NCBI GenBank assembly: GCA_016841445.1
Contig: JAENZD010000001.1
Span: 682,001 to 746,000, forward strand
Reading direction: 5' to 3'
DNA length: 64,000 nt
DNA from: Anaerolineaceae bacterium
GTDB lineage: Bacteria; Chloroflexota; Anaerolineae; Anaerolineales; Anaerolineaceae
Shown here: positions 35,914-44,669 of the stretch, piece by piece
How the letters are laid out: the number at the start of each line of letters is the position of its first letter
How positions within the stretch are numbered: position 1 is the first letter of the stretch
Translations under genes and position numbers: made by a program
Notes under the pieces: generated by a model
The model's database searches: none
Told to the model about the DNA's origin: nothing
Seen by the model: only the letters and a program-made list of their open reading frames with translations

Positions 35914-35965
35914 GATTTCTTAATAGGAAATAGTAATGGTAATATTTAGTCTTTTTGGAATACAT

Positions 35966-36067
35966 TTATTTAAATAGATCATTTTTTACAATAAAAACAT
36001 CGTGTTTTCCAAGCTCCAAAATTTTCCCATCCTCAATAACAGCGATTCGGTCAATGAAACTTGTACT
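35966..36067 (-). pseudogene. remnant of an ABC transporter ATP-binding protein (C-terminal end)
   Basis: On the minus strand the frame reads FIDRIAVIEDGKILELGKHD followed by 10 more residues and a stop at 35966-35968. This is the usual C-terminal end of MsbA/HlyB-type ABC ATPases (DRI.V.. G.I.E.G.H). An in-frame stop lies at 36068-36070 and nothing recognisable continues upstream, so only about 33 codons survive. It shows that a transporter gene once lay between glmS and proB. The remaining 450-base gap (35914-36366) is AT-rich and holds nothing else recognised apart from a promoter-like site. Confidence 0.65.
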
Positions 36068-36326
36068 TTAGAGGCGATGGGATATATGAATTCATGTTTT
36101 TCTTTTTAAGATGGCCAGATCAAACCGCATTGGCATTCAAATTTTTTGCAGTAGACCGTTATAAAATGGTCAAAATTGGTGAAAACGGTGATCAACGTAA
36201 CGATAACACGCTCAAAATTTAGGCTATTTAGACAATATGTTTAATCATTGGCACGAGGAATCCCGGTAATATCTACGACTTGTCCGACTTTTCCCAAATC
36301 TGGGACATACTCCCTATTTTCTCGCC

Positions 36327-36332
36327 TATAAT
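36327..36332 (+). promoter_or_regulatory. putative promoter -10 of proBA
   Basis: A perfect TATAAT (36327-36332) lies 35 bases before the proB ATG. The best -35-like hexamer, GGGACA at 36302-36307, is 19 bases upstream, which is long. No attenuator or operator is recognised. Confidence 0.4.
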
Positions 36333-36366
36333 GGAGCCAATCAAGAGTTAGTGTAAGGTTACATAA

Positions 36367-37479
36367 ATGGCATATGAAAGAGTAGTGATTAAAGTAGGTA
36401 CGTCCACCCTCACAGACGGTGGTAAGGAACTCTGCCTGGCGCGGATGGTGGACCTGGTACGTCAGCTCACCGCGGTCAAGGCGGCGGGGAAGCAGGTCGT
36501 GCTGGTCAGCTCAGGTGGCATCGCGGCTGGTCGGGAGATGCTGGCTTACCCTGAGCTGCCCCATTTTCTACCGGGCAAACAGATGCTGGCTGCCGTTGGG
36601 CAGCCTCGTTTGATGGCAGTCTATACCCAGCTCTTTTCCCTCTATAAGCAGCCGATTGCCCAGGTACTCCTGACCCGGGATGACCTGGCAGACAGGCGGC
36701 GCTATTTGAACGCGCGAAACACCCTGGAAGCACTGCTCAGTTATGGAATCATCCCGATCATAAATGAGAACGACACGATCGCCACTGAAGAGATCCGCTT
36801 TGGTGATAATGACAACCTTTCAGCCCTTATTACAAATGTCCTGGAAGCGGACCTGCTAATATTGCTGACCGACCAGGATGGCGTCTACAATGCTGATCCC
36901 ACAGTCAATCCGGACGCAGAATTGATCAGTCTGGTGGACACACCCGAAATCCCGAAAGCGCTGATCAATGCAGCCGGTGGGAGCAGCAATGGTTTGGGGA
37001 CGGGTGGTATGAGCAGCAAGTTGAGTGCAGCTGAACTCGCCCGGCACAGCGGCGCAGTGGTCGTGGTTGCCAACGGTGTGACGGAGCAGGTCATCGAGCG
37101 GATCGTGCTGAAGGGGGAATCTGTAGGCACAACCTTCCTGCCCCTCACGACTCACCTGGAGCACCGCAAGCGGTTTCTCCTGGCAGGTATCACTGAAGCG
37201 GTCGGGCAGTTGAAACTGGACGAGGGCGCGGTGAAAGCGCTGCGTAAAGGCGGCAGCGTCCTGCCTGTCGGGATCATTGCTGTGGTAGGCGATTTCTCCC
37301 GCGGTCAGAGTGTTACTGTTCTGGACCCAGAGGAGCGCAAAGTGGCTGTTGGGCTGTGTAATTACAGTGCTGCAGACATTCGCAAAATCGCCGGCCAGCA
37401 GTCCGATCAGATTGCTGAGATTCTCGGTTATGCTTATGGTGCGGAAGCTGTGCACCACGACAACATGGTCCTGCTTTAG
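36367..37479 (+). CDS. proB: glutamate 5-kinase
   Basis: 370 residues: amino-acid kinase domain (VIKVGTSTLTDG, VSSGGIAAGREML, INENDTIATEEIRFGDND, LLTDQDGVYNADP, GTGGMSSKLSAAELA) and a C-terminal PUA domain from about 280. It phosphorylates glutamate as the first step of proline synthesis and is usually feedback-inhibited by proline. proA follows 17 bases later. The gene is visibly richer in GC (many GCG, CTG, GCC codons) than its neighbours on both sides. Confidence 0.96.
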   Translation: MAYERVVIKVGTSTLTDGGKELCLARMVDLVRQLTAVKAAGKQVVLVSSGGIAAGREMLAYPELPHFLPGKQMLAAVGQPRLMAVYTQLFSLYKQPIAQVLLTRDDLADRRRYLNARNTLEALLSYGIIPIINENDTIATEEIRFGDNDNLSALITNVLEADLLILLTDQDGVYNADPTVNPDAELISLVDTPEIPKALINAAGGSSNGLGTGGMSSKLSAAELARHSGAVVVVANGVTEQVIERIVLKGESVGTTFLPLTTHLEHRKRFLLAGITEAVGQLKLDEGAVKALRKGGSVLPVGIIAVVGDFSRGQSVTVLDPEERKVAVGLCNYSAADIRKIAGQQSDQIAEILGYAYGAEAVHHDNMVLL

Positions 37480-37496
37480 GAGAATAGGAAGCCGCG

Positions 37497-38768
37497 ATGA
37501 TTGACCTGAAGAACATAGCCATCCAAGCCCGCGCAGCCGCCAACCGGCTGCGGACGCTGAAACGCGACCAGAAGGACCGGGCTTTATGCATCCTTGCAGA
37601 TTTATTGCTTGCTGAAAAAGATACCTTGCTGGAAGCTAATGCTACTGATGTTGTCCTGGCTGCAGAGCAGGGACTTTCGACTGCAATGATCGACCGTTTA
37701 CGATTGGATGAATCCCGCCTGACTGGGATGGCTGGGGATTTGCACACGGTTGCTGGGCTCGATGACCCGGTTGGGGAGGTGTTTGATAAGAAAACACTGC
37801 CAAACGGACTGGTTGTTCATAAACAGCGTGTCCCCATCGGCGTGCTGGCCGTAATCTATGAGTCGCGGCCGAATGTGACTGTAGACGTCTCCAGCCTTGC
37901 ACTCAAATCCGGCAATGCGGTCATCCTGCGCGGTGGCAAGGAAACCCTACACACCAACCGGGCACTGGTGAAAGTCATTCATACTGCCTTGAAAAGGGTG
38001 GGGCTTCCTGAAGACGCCGTCCAGTTCATTGATTCAACGGATCGGAGCCTGGTGATGGAATTATTACAAATGTATGAAACTGTGGACATGCTCATCCCGC
38101 GCGGCGGCGCGGGGCTTCATCGATTTTGCCGGGAGAACAGCCGTATCCCGGTCATTACGGGTGGAATTGGCATTTGTCATCTCTTCGTGGATGAGAGTGC
38201 TGACCTGGACGCTGCCCTGAAGGTCATCTGCAACGCCAAGGTGCAGCGGCCGACTGTCTGCAATGCGCTGGATACGGTTCTCGTGCACCGGAAGGTGGCG
38301 CTGGACTTTGTTCCCAGGCTGGTCGCTTATTTGCGGGAAGCCGGGGTTGAATTGCGCCTAGACTCAGAAGCACTAGCCTGCATGGCGAGCCATTCCGAGT
38401 TGGGATCGGGTGTGATCGCATCCGGCCCAGATGATTTTGATACGGAATGGCTTTCGCTGGTATTGGGGGTTAAATTGGTGGACGATCTGGATGCAGCAAT
38501 GGCGCATATCGAAGCACACAGCACCGGTCATTCCGACGGCATCCTGACCCGCGATGACGAGAATGCAGGTCGTTTTGTGCAGTTGATTGATTCAGCCGCT
38601 GTTTATGTGAACGCCAGCACCCGCTTCACCGACGGTGCGCAGCTTGGTCTGGGTGCCGAGGTGGCGATCTCCACTCAGCGACTGCACGCCCGCGGCCCCA
38701 TGGCGCTGGAAGCTCTGACGACCTATAAATGGGTCATCCGGGGAGAGAACCATATCCGTCCGGATTAG
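37497..38768 (+). CDS. proA: glutamate-5-semialdehyde dehydrogenase
   Basis: 423 residues of the aldehyde dehydrogenase superfamily. VPIGVLAVIYESRPNVTVDV, GNAVILRGGKE, MLIPRGGAGLHRFC, and the catalytic Cys in RPTVCNALDTVL (CNALDT is the ProA signature), then GHSDGILT and AVYVNASTRFTDGAQLGLGAEV. It reduces glutamyl-5-phosphate with NADPH to the semialdehyde that cyclises towards proline. Like proB it is GC-richer than the flanking genes, and the pair is bordered by AT-rich spacers. Confidence 0.96.
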   Translation: MIDLKNIAIQARAAANRLRTLKRDQKDRALCILADLLLAEKDTLLEANATDVVLAAEQGLSTAMIDRLRLDESRLTGMAGDLHTVAGLDDPVGEVFDKKTLPNGLVVHKQRVPIGVLAVIYESRPNVTVDVSSLALKSGNAVILRGGKETLHTNRALVKVIHTALKRVGLPEDAVQFIDSTDRSLVMELLQMYETVDMLIPRGGAGLHRFCRENSRIPVITGGIGICHLFVDESADLDAALKVICNAKVQRPTVCNALDTVLVHRKVALDFVPRLVAYLREAGVELRLDSEALACMASHSELGSGVIASGPDDFDTEWLSLVLGVKLVDDLDAAMAHIEAHSTGHSDGILTRDDENAGRFVQLIDSAAVYVNASTRFTDGAQLGLGAEVAISTQRLHARGPMALEALTTYKWVIRGENHIRPD

Positions 38769-39052
38769 GTAAAAATTTTATAATCACCTAATGAGGGAAA
38801 TCAATAACAAGGTTGAAAAATTAGAATAAGGTGTACGGGTTCTAAATCACTAGCAGAAGCAGAAGTTAAAATGTATTTTAAGGATATGTGATGGGGAAAT
38901 CGTATTTAATATTTGATTTTCTAATGGCAATTTCAATAGAAAATGGGTAAAATACACCTCGTGCAAAAATAAGGAATAAAATTTCTTGTTTTTTGAAAAA
39001 CAAGATAATTAAAGAAAATTGCTTCATTTTTGAAGCTTGAAAGGAAAAATAC

Positions 39053-40090
39053 ATGTCAGATGTGACCAAAGAGCAAGTTGTCCAGGCGCTCAGACAGGTT
39101 CAGGATCCAGAACTTCGTAAGGACCTGGTAACTCTCAATATGATCAAGGACATCCAGATCGAAGGTTCTAAGGTCTCTTTTACTGTTGAGCTAACGACTC
39201 CAGCCTGCCCATTGAAAGCGCAAATTCAAAAAGATGCTGAAAACGCTGTCTTGGCTGTTGAAGGTGTGGAAACTGTGGATGTTACCATGGGCGCGAACGT
39301 TCCAGTGGATAAAAAAATTGAGAACCTCACAATAAAAAATATTATTGCTGTTGGTTCTGGCAAAGGCGGCGTTGGAAAATCCACGATGGCAGTTAATCTT
39401 GCTGTTGCCCTGGCAGATTGCGGCGCAAAGGTCGGCTTGATGGATGCGGATATCTATGGTCCAAATGTGCCTACCATGATGGGCGTGGAGGCTCTGCCGC
39501 CCACCCCCCAGGGAAAGAAAATCCAACCAGCAGAAGCCTATGGTGTGAAAATCATGTCGATAGGTTTTATGGTGACCCCCGGCCAGCCTTTGATCTGGCG
39601 AGGGCCTATGCTCCACTCAGCGATCAAGCAGTTCCTGATGGATATCGACTGGGGTGACCTGGATTACCTGATCGTTGACCTCCCCCCTGGCACAGGTGAT
39701 GTGCAGCTCTCACTGGCACAAACAGTGCCGTTGAGCGGTGGGGTAATCGTGACGATGCCCCAGCAGGTCTCCTTTGATGATGCAGCTCGGGCTGTTTCGA
39801 TGTTCAAGAAGCTCGAGGTCCCCATTTTAGGCGTCGTTGAAAACATGAGCTACCTCGAGATGGAAGACGGCTCTCGAAGGCGGATCTTTGGTGAAGGCGG
39901 CGGTGAGAATCTGGCACGAGTAGCTGGTGCACCATTGCTGGCGAGCATCCCGATCGATGAAAAAGTACGTGAAGGCGGTGACCTGGGTGGACCGGTGGTC
40001 GTCAAAGACCCGGAATCACCCGGTGCAAAAGCCATGATCGCAATGGCACAATCCGTTGCAGCCCGGATGAGCATGGAGGCCAGGCAATAA
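39053..40090 (+). CDS. Mrp/ApbC-type P-loop ATPase (Fe-S carrier family)
   Basis: 345 residues. Residues 1-85 are a MIP18/DUF59 domain with PDPEL-like VQDPELRKDLVTLNMI and TTPACPL. The deviant Walker A is GSGKGGVGKST (101-111); DADIYGPNVPTMMG and LDYLIVDLPPGTGD follow. The family delivers [4Fe-4S] clusters. The C-terminal CX2C that normally follows ENMSY and bridges a cluster between subunits is missing; the sequence here is ENMSYLEMEDGSRRRIFGEG. GAAAGGA precedes the ATG, and the RicT-like gene follows after 31 bases. Confidence 0.92.
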   Translation: MSDVTKEQVVQALRQVQDPELRKDLVTLNMIKDIQIEGSKVSFTVELTTPACPLKAQIQKDAENAVLAVEGVETVDVTMGANVPVDKKIENLTIKNIIAVGSGKGGVGKSTMAVNLAVALADCGAKVGLMDADIYGPNVPTMMGVEALPPTPQGKKIQPAEAYGVKIMSIGFMVTPGQPLIWRGPMLHSAIKQFLMDIDWGDLDYLIVDLPPGTGDVQLSLAQTVPLSGGVIVTMPQQVSFDDAARAVSMFKKLEVPILGVVENMSYLEMEDGSRRRIFGEGGGENLARVAGAPLLASIPIDEKVREGGDLGGPVVVKDPESPGAKAMIAMAQSVAARMSMEARQ

Positions 40091-40121
40091 CATTGAAACC
40101 CTGGCATGATATAATCAATTT

Positions 40122-41129
40122 ATGAGTCAAAACAATATTATTGGTGTTCAATTTGAAGATGTGGGAAAAATCTACTACTTTGATGCTTCGCGCTACCCGG
40201 AGTTAAAACCGGGCGATCCAGTGATCGTTCGGACCAGTCGGGGTCTGCAGTTAGCGCATATTTCCCAGGTGCGGATTGACGAAGAAAACCTGGATTTAAG
40301 TTCCTTTAAATCGGTAGAGCGTCCTGCTACACCTCAGGATTTGCTGCAGCGCAAAGCCCTTGCCCTGCGGGAATCGGAAACCAAAGAGCGAATCCTGAAT
40401 TATCTGAATGAGAATGGGCTGAGCGGGGTGAAGATCGTGTCTGTTGAGTATTCATTGGATGGCGATCGTTTGTTCATCCTGGTCAACAGCGAAGCATCGG
40501 TTAATTACAATATCAAAAAACTACATTCGGATATCCAGAAAATGGAGAAGGATGTTCACCTCGAGATTCGCCAGATTGGACCGAGAGACGCCGCAAAATT
40601 GATTAGAGGAATGGGTGCATGCGGTTTGGAAACCCGCTGCTGTTCGAAATTCCTGACGGAATTTAGCTCGATCTCAATCCGGATGGCGAAAACCCAGGAT
40701 ATTTCCCTGACCCCTTCCGAAATTACCGGGATGTGCGGTAGACTGCGCTGTTGTTTGAGCTATGAGTATGAACAATATGTGGAAGCGATCAAGACCTTGC
40801 CAAAGCGCAAACGAAGGGTAATGACCCCTAAAGGTGAAGGGCGGGTGGTTCAAATTTTGCCCCTTCGACAGTCAGTGATTGTTGACTTGCCGGAAATCGG
40901 ACCGCGACAGTTTTCAAAAGAGGACCTTGACCGGGCTGAAAAAGTGGCGAATGGGGAGGTTGTAGAACCTGCGCAAGAAGTCCCTTCAAAGCCTGAAGTT
41001 CAGGTCAGCCGGGCGGAAGACCAGCAAGTTACTCGCAATGATAATTCAGATCAATCCAATAGAAATTCTCGATCCTCAAAACGAGGGCGTGGCAGGGGAT
41101 CACGACGATCTAATCCTCGAAAAAAATAA
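40122..41129 (+). CDS. PSP1/RicT-like regulatory protein
   Basis: 335 residues. The PSP1 domain (about 1-225) opens with GVQFEDVGKIYYFD and contains KLHSDIQKMEKDV, then a Cys-rich stretch, GACGLETRCCS and GMCGRLRCCLSYEYEQY, which in Bacillus RicT (YaaT) binds [4Fe-4S] clusters. RicT with RicA and RicF helps RNase Y process mRNA and affects phosphorelay and competence. RicA/RicF are not seen here. The C-terminal 60 residues are disordered and end in an RGRGSRR-type basic tail suited to RNA binding. Confidence 0.85.
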   Translation: MSQNNIIGVQFEDVGKIYYFDASRYPELKPGDPVIVRTSRGLQLAHISQVRIDEENLDLSSFKSVERPATPQDLLQRKALALRESETKERILNYLNENGLSGVKIVSVEYSLDGDRLFILVNSEASVNYNIKKLHSDIQKMEKDVHLEIRQIGPRDAAKLIRGMGACGLETRCCSKFLTEFSSISIRMAKTQDISLTPSEITGMCGRLRCCLSYEYEQYVEAIKTLPKRKRRVMTPKGEGRVVQILPLRQSVIVDLPEIGPRQFSKEDLDRAEKVANGEVVEPAQEVPSKPEVQVSRAEDQQVTRNDNSDQSNRNSRSSKRGRGRGSRRSNPRKK

Positions 41130-41160
41130 GCTTGCTGCCGGCATTGAGGTGTTGAATTAA

Positions 41161-41889
41161 ATGGAATTTACAGAAGGTTGGGAAAGCCCAAAAGAAATCC
41201 TCGTTATCCTGGCGCACCCGGATGACCCTGAATTTTTCCTTGGCGGGTCAATTGCAAGATGGATCAAATTAGGACATACTGTTCGGTATGTCCTGCTGAC
41301 GAAGGGGGACAAAGGTGCTCAAGACGAATCGATTACGTCGCAGCAGGTCGCTGAAATCAGGATCCAAGAGCAGGATGCTGCTGCTGAAGAACTTGGTGTG
41401 AGTTCTGTTGAATTTTTTGATTATGAAGATGGTTGCATCATCCCGGATTTGGAAATGCGTAAAAATGTCGTTCGGGCTATTCGGAAATATCAGCCCCAGA
41501 TCCTGGTGACCTGCGATCCAGGCAACCTGTTCCCAAGCCAACAATATATTAACCACCCCGACCACCGCTATGCAGGGCAAGTTGTCATAGATGCGGTCTT
41601 TCCAGCGGTCGGTAACCGCTTATTCTTCCCTGAACTATTGGCAGAAAGATTCCTGCCTTTTGAGGTTGAAGAAGTTTGGATGAGCCTGACAAACGAACCG
41701 GATGTTAAATTGGATGTCACAGAATTCTGGGGGATAAAAATCAATGCACTTAAGAAACATGCCTCTCAAATTGGTGATCCACTGGATTTTGAGAGGCGTA
41801 TGGAAGATCGCTTACAAAAGGATGATAATCAGGCGTTTACTTATGAAGAGCAGTTTCGAAGGATCAAGTTTAGGAGGAAAATCGAATGA
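41161..41889 (+). CDS. LmbE/PIG-L family N-deacetylase-like protein
   Basis: 242 residues. The zinc site is in LAHPDDPEF (AHPDD at the N-terminus) and the late His in INHPDHRYAG. The family removes N-acetyl groups from amino sugars or conjugates (MshB, GlcNAc-PI deacetylase, BshB). Here the substrate is unknown. It overlaps the downstream M20 hydrolase by 4 bases (ATGA), suggesting the two act on related amides. Confidence 0.85.
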   Translation: MEFTEGWESPKEILVILAHPDDPEFFLGGSIARWIKLGHTVRYVLLTKGDKGAQDESITSQQVAEIRIQEQDAAAEELGVSSVEFFDYEDGCIIPDLEMRKNVVRAIRKYQPQILVTCDPGNLFPSQQYINHPDHRYAGQVVIDAVFPAVGNRLFFPELLAERFLPFEVEEVWMSLTNEPDVKLDVTEFWGIKINALKKHASQIGDPLDFERRMEDRLQKDDNQAFTYEEQFRRIKFRRKIE

Positions 41890-43064
41890 AATTTCTTGAT
41901 GAAGCTCTGAAAATGAAAGATGAAACTATTTCTTTCCGGCGCGATTTTCACCGGCACCCGGAATTGGGATTACTAGAAAATCGAACCGCCGGGATTGTTG
42001 CTGACCATCTTAGAAACCTGGGAATGGATGTTTCGACTGGAATTGCTGAAACAGGTGTGGTTGCGATCTTACGAGGGCAATCTGAATCGCCGGTTCTGCT
42101 GATGCGCTTTGATATGGACGCTCTCCCGATCCTGGAGGATACAGGTCTGGATTTTGCGTCGGAAGTGCCGGGTGTGATGCATGCTTGCGGTCATGATGGA
42201 CATTTGGCGGTCGGTTTGAGCGTGGCAAAGCTCTTATCGGCGAGGAAAGCGGAACTTCCGGGTACGATCAAATTTGTCTTCCAACCTGCTGAAGAAGGCG
42301 CAGGTGGTGCTGAGAAAATGGTGGCGGAAGGCGTTCTGGAGAATCCAAGACCGGATTATTCAATTGCTATGCACGTTTGGAACCAGAAACCCCTCGGCTG
42401 GTATGGCTTGAAAACTGGACCGGTCATGGCAGGTGCGGAAATCTTTTCAATCAATGTTAAAGGCAGGGGCGGTCACGGTGCTTCCCCTCATAACACCGTT
42501 GATCCAGTGGTGGCGGCTGCCCAAATTGTGACCAGCCTTCAGGTGATCGTCTCGCGTAACATCAGCCCTTTGGATAGTGCGGTTGTAACTGTAGGTTCCA
42601 TAAACGCCGGTACAGCTTTCAATATCATCCCACAGGAGGCCACCATCCAGGGGACTATCCGGACATTTGAACCGGAGATACTGGAGAAAGTTAAGGAGCG
42701 TTTGGAAGCAATTGTGACTCACACAGCTGAAGCCATGGGATGTACTGCTGAAGTGGATATCAAGAAGGTTACCTATCCTGTTGCTAATAACCCAGAAGTG
42801 ACCCATGTGATGAAGATCGCTGTTGAGACCATCAATCCACAGGCAGAGATTGACCAGTCGTTCCTAACGATGGGTTCTGAAGATTTTTCATTTATGATGC
42901 AGGGTATTCCCGGATGTTTTATGATGGTTGGCTCAGCAAATGCTGAAAAGGGGATGAATTTTGACCATCACCATCCAAAGTTCAATTTTGATGAAGACTG
43001 TCTGCCATATGCAGTGGCAATTATGGCACAGGGTGCGATAGAGATTTTATCCCGATCACTTTAG
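41886..43064 (+). CDS. M20 family amidohydrolase (hippurate/IAA-amino acid hydrolase type)
   Basis: 392 residues. RRDFHRHPELGLLENRTA opens the catalytic domain. Metal-binding residues are in HACGHDGH, QPAEEGAGGAEKM and, near the C-terminus, MGSEDFSFMMQ and DHHHPKFNFDED. A dimerisation domain sits in the middle (GRGGHGASPHNTVDPV). It hydrolyses N-acyl amino acids or similar amides. Translation is coupled to the LmbE-like gene, and GGAGG lies before the ATG. Confidence 0.92.
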   Translation: MKFLDEALKMKDETISFRRDFHRHPELGLLENRTAGIVADHLRNLGMDVSTGIAETGVVAILRGQSESPVLLMRFDMDALPILEDTGLDFASEVPGVMHACGHDGHLAVGLSVAKLLSARKAELPGTIKFVFQPAEEGAGGAEKMVAEGVLENPRPDYSIAMHVWNQKPLGWYGLKTGPVMAGAEIFSINVKGRGGHGASPHNTVDPVVAAAQIVTSLQVIVSRNISPLDSAVVTVGSINAGTAFNIIPQEATIQGTIRTFEPEILEKVKERLEAIVTHTAEAMGCTAEVDIKKVTYPVANNPEVTHVMKIAVETINPQAEIDQSFLTMGSEDFSFMMQGIPGCFMMVGSANAEKGMNFDHHHPKFNFDEDCLPYAVAIMAQGAIEILSRSL

Positions 43065-43251
43065 TCTTTTCCTACCTTTGAGCCCCCTTTTGGGGATGAA
43101 GATAATCTTTATTACTTTGGATACAAAAAGAGATCATTTTGTTCCCACTGGCATGCTCCCTCACGAAGACATTCAGGTTGGGTTATCTATGATCCTTCCG
43201 AACCTGATGAAAACTGATAAATTTGCATAAAACCCAAAACACTGTGAATGG

Positions 43252-43300
43252 TATACTTTATCTGGATTTTATTCGTTTGATCAGCCATATTGGCTGATCA
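43252..43300 (+). promoter_or_regulatory. extended -10 promoter and palindromic operator before the MOP transporter
   Basis: TGGTATACT gives an extended -10 (TATACT 43252-43257). Twenty bases on, TGATCAGCCA (43278-43287) and TGGCTGATCA (43291-43300) form a perfect 10-bp inverted repeat with a 3-base spacer, just downstream of the expected start of transcription and 28 bases before the gene. It could be a repressor site or, because TTTT follows, a weak terminator/attenuator. Confidence 0.45.
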
Positions 43301-43327
43301 TTTTAATAGTGTGCTGAGGATCGAATA

Positions 43328-44662
43328 ATGGTAACACCTGAAGATGCGGAAAAAATGATTAGACCTCTTTCAATGAAAAGAGTTTTAAAAACATGGTTGC
43401 CCCTGCTTGCAAGCTGGCTCTTGATGAGTATGGGCATACCGCTCATCAACGCCATAATAGCCCGATTGGAAAATCCTGAGATCAACCTGGCTGCATTTGG
43501 CGGGGTCGTATTTCCGATATCATTAACCATTGAAGCACCGATTATCATGCTCTTGGCAGCATCAACAGCGCTCAGCAGGGATTGGATATCCTACAAGCGA
43601 TTGAGAAAGATAACCCTTGTGATGGGTTTGAGTTTATCTGCGTTGCATTTGATCATTGCCGTCACACCGTTGTACGATTTCATTGTGAATGTTATTTTGG
43701 ACGTCCCACCGGAGGTGGTTGAGCCTGGTCGCCTGGGTTTGATCGCCATGACACCCTGGACGTTTGCGATCGCATACCGACGGTTTCAGCAGGGTGCCAT
43801 GATCCGCTTTAACCATTCTAAAATGGTAGGTGAAACAACCATTATCCGCTTCCTGACCACAAGCCTCGTTTTGGCTGTTGGCATGATGCTAAAAACGATC
43901 CCTGGTGCACTTCTGGGAGGACTCTCCCAGGGGATAGGTGTGACCGTTGAATCCCTTTATACTGGTTTGCGGGTTCGGAAGATCCTGCCAGAAATCAAAG
44001 CAGCCCCACTGGCGGAAAAGCCCCTAACGCTAAAGCGATATGTATCATTCTATGTGCCTTTGATCCTGACATCATCTGTTTGGTTGCTTTGGATGCCCAT
44101 CATAAGCGCAGCTGTTTCCCGAATGCCGGATCCCCTTGAGTCGTTGGCGGTATGGTCCGTTCTGACGGGGTTGCTGTTTGCTTTTCGCAGTCCTGGTGTG
44201 GCCTATAACGAAGCGGTTGTGGCTTTATTAGAAGAACCCCGTTCTTATCCCGTATTACGTAAGTTTACCTGGTTGATGTCCCTGATTACGGTTGTGATAG
44301 CAAGCCTGGTTGTACTGACCCCATTTTCAAGTTTCTGGTTCAAAACGATTGCCAACCTGCCGTCAAACCAGGCTGAAGCCGCTCGAGGTGCCCTTGGTAT
44401 GGGTATCCCCCTGACCATATTCAGCCTGCTGATCCATTTTTATCAGGGCATCATTGTGAATTTGGAAAAAACCAGAGCCGTGGCTGAGGCTGTAGGGGTG
44501 TTTATGGTTGCGTTAGCGGTTGTACTGGTGATTGGGGTTGTGATGGGATCCATTAAAGGCATTTATATCGCGTCTGCTGCCTTTACATTTGCACACATTG
44601 CACAAGCTGTCTGGTTATGGATCAGAAGTAGGAAACCCCGCAAGCAATTAGCTGCGAACTAG
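43328..44662 (+). CDS. MOP-superfamily (MATE-like) membrane transporter
   Basis: 444 residues with about 12 hydrophobic spans and no soluble domain. The N-terminus (LKTWLPLLASWLLMSMGIPLINAIIARL) and the repeat-like second half (VSFYVPLILTSSVWLLWMPIISAAVSRM) give the two-bundle layout of MATE/MOP proteins. Strong sequence signatures of NorM-type drug pumps are not obvious, so the substrate is open; lipid-linked or small-molecule export are both possible. It stands alone with its own promoter and a perfect palindrome, which suggests tight regulation. Good SD (GAGGA, 8-base spacing). Confidence 0.65.
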   Translation: MVTPEDAEKMIRPLSMKRVLKTWLPLLASWLLMSMGIPLINAIIARLENPEINLAAFGGVVFPISLTIEAPIIMLLAASTALSRDWISYKRLRKITLVMGLSLSALHLIIAVTPLYDFIVNVILDVPPEVVEPGRLGLIAMTPWTFAIAYRRFQQGAMIRFNHSKMVGETTIIRFLTTSLVLAVGMMLKTIPGALLGGLSQGIGVTVESLYTGLRVRKILPEIKAAPLAEKPLTLKRYVSFYVPLILTSSVWLLWMPIISAAVSRMPDPLESLAVWSVLTGLLFAFRSPGVAYNEAVVALLEEPRSYPVLRKFTWLMSLITVVIASLVVLTPFSSFWFKTIANLPSNQAEAARGALGMGIPLTIFSLLIHFYQGIIVNLEKTRAVAEAVGVFMVALAVVLVIGVVMGSIKGIYIASAAFTFAHIAQAVWLWIRSRKPRKQLAAN

Positions 44663-44669
44663 TAATGGT

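Noticed and set aside
43096-43230. 44-codon ATG frame between the M20 hydrolase and the MOP transporter
   Set aside because: No ribosome site at proper distance, no similarity, and it covers no conserved motif; probably chance.
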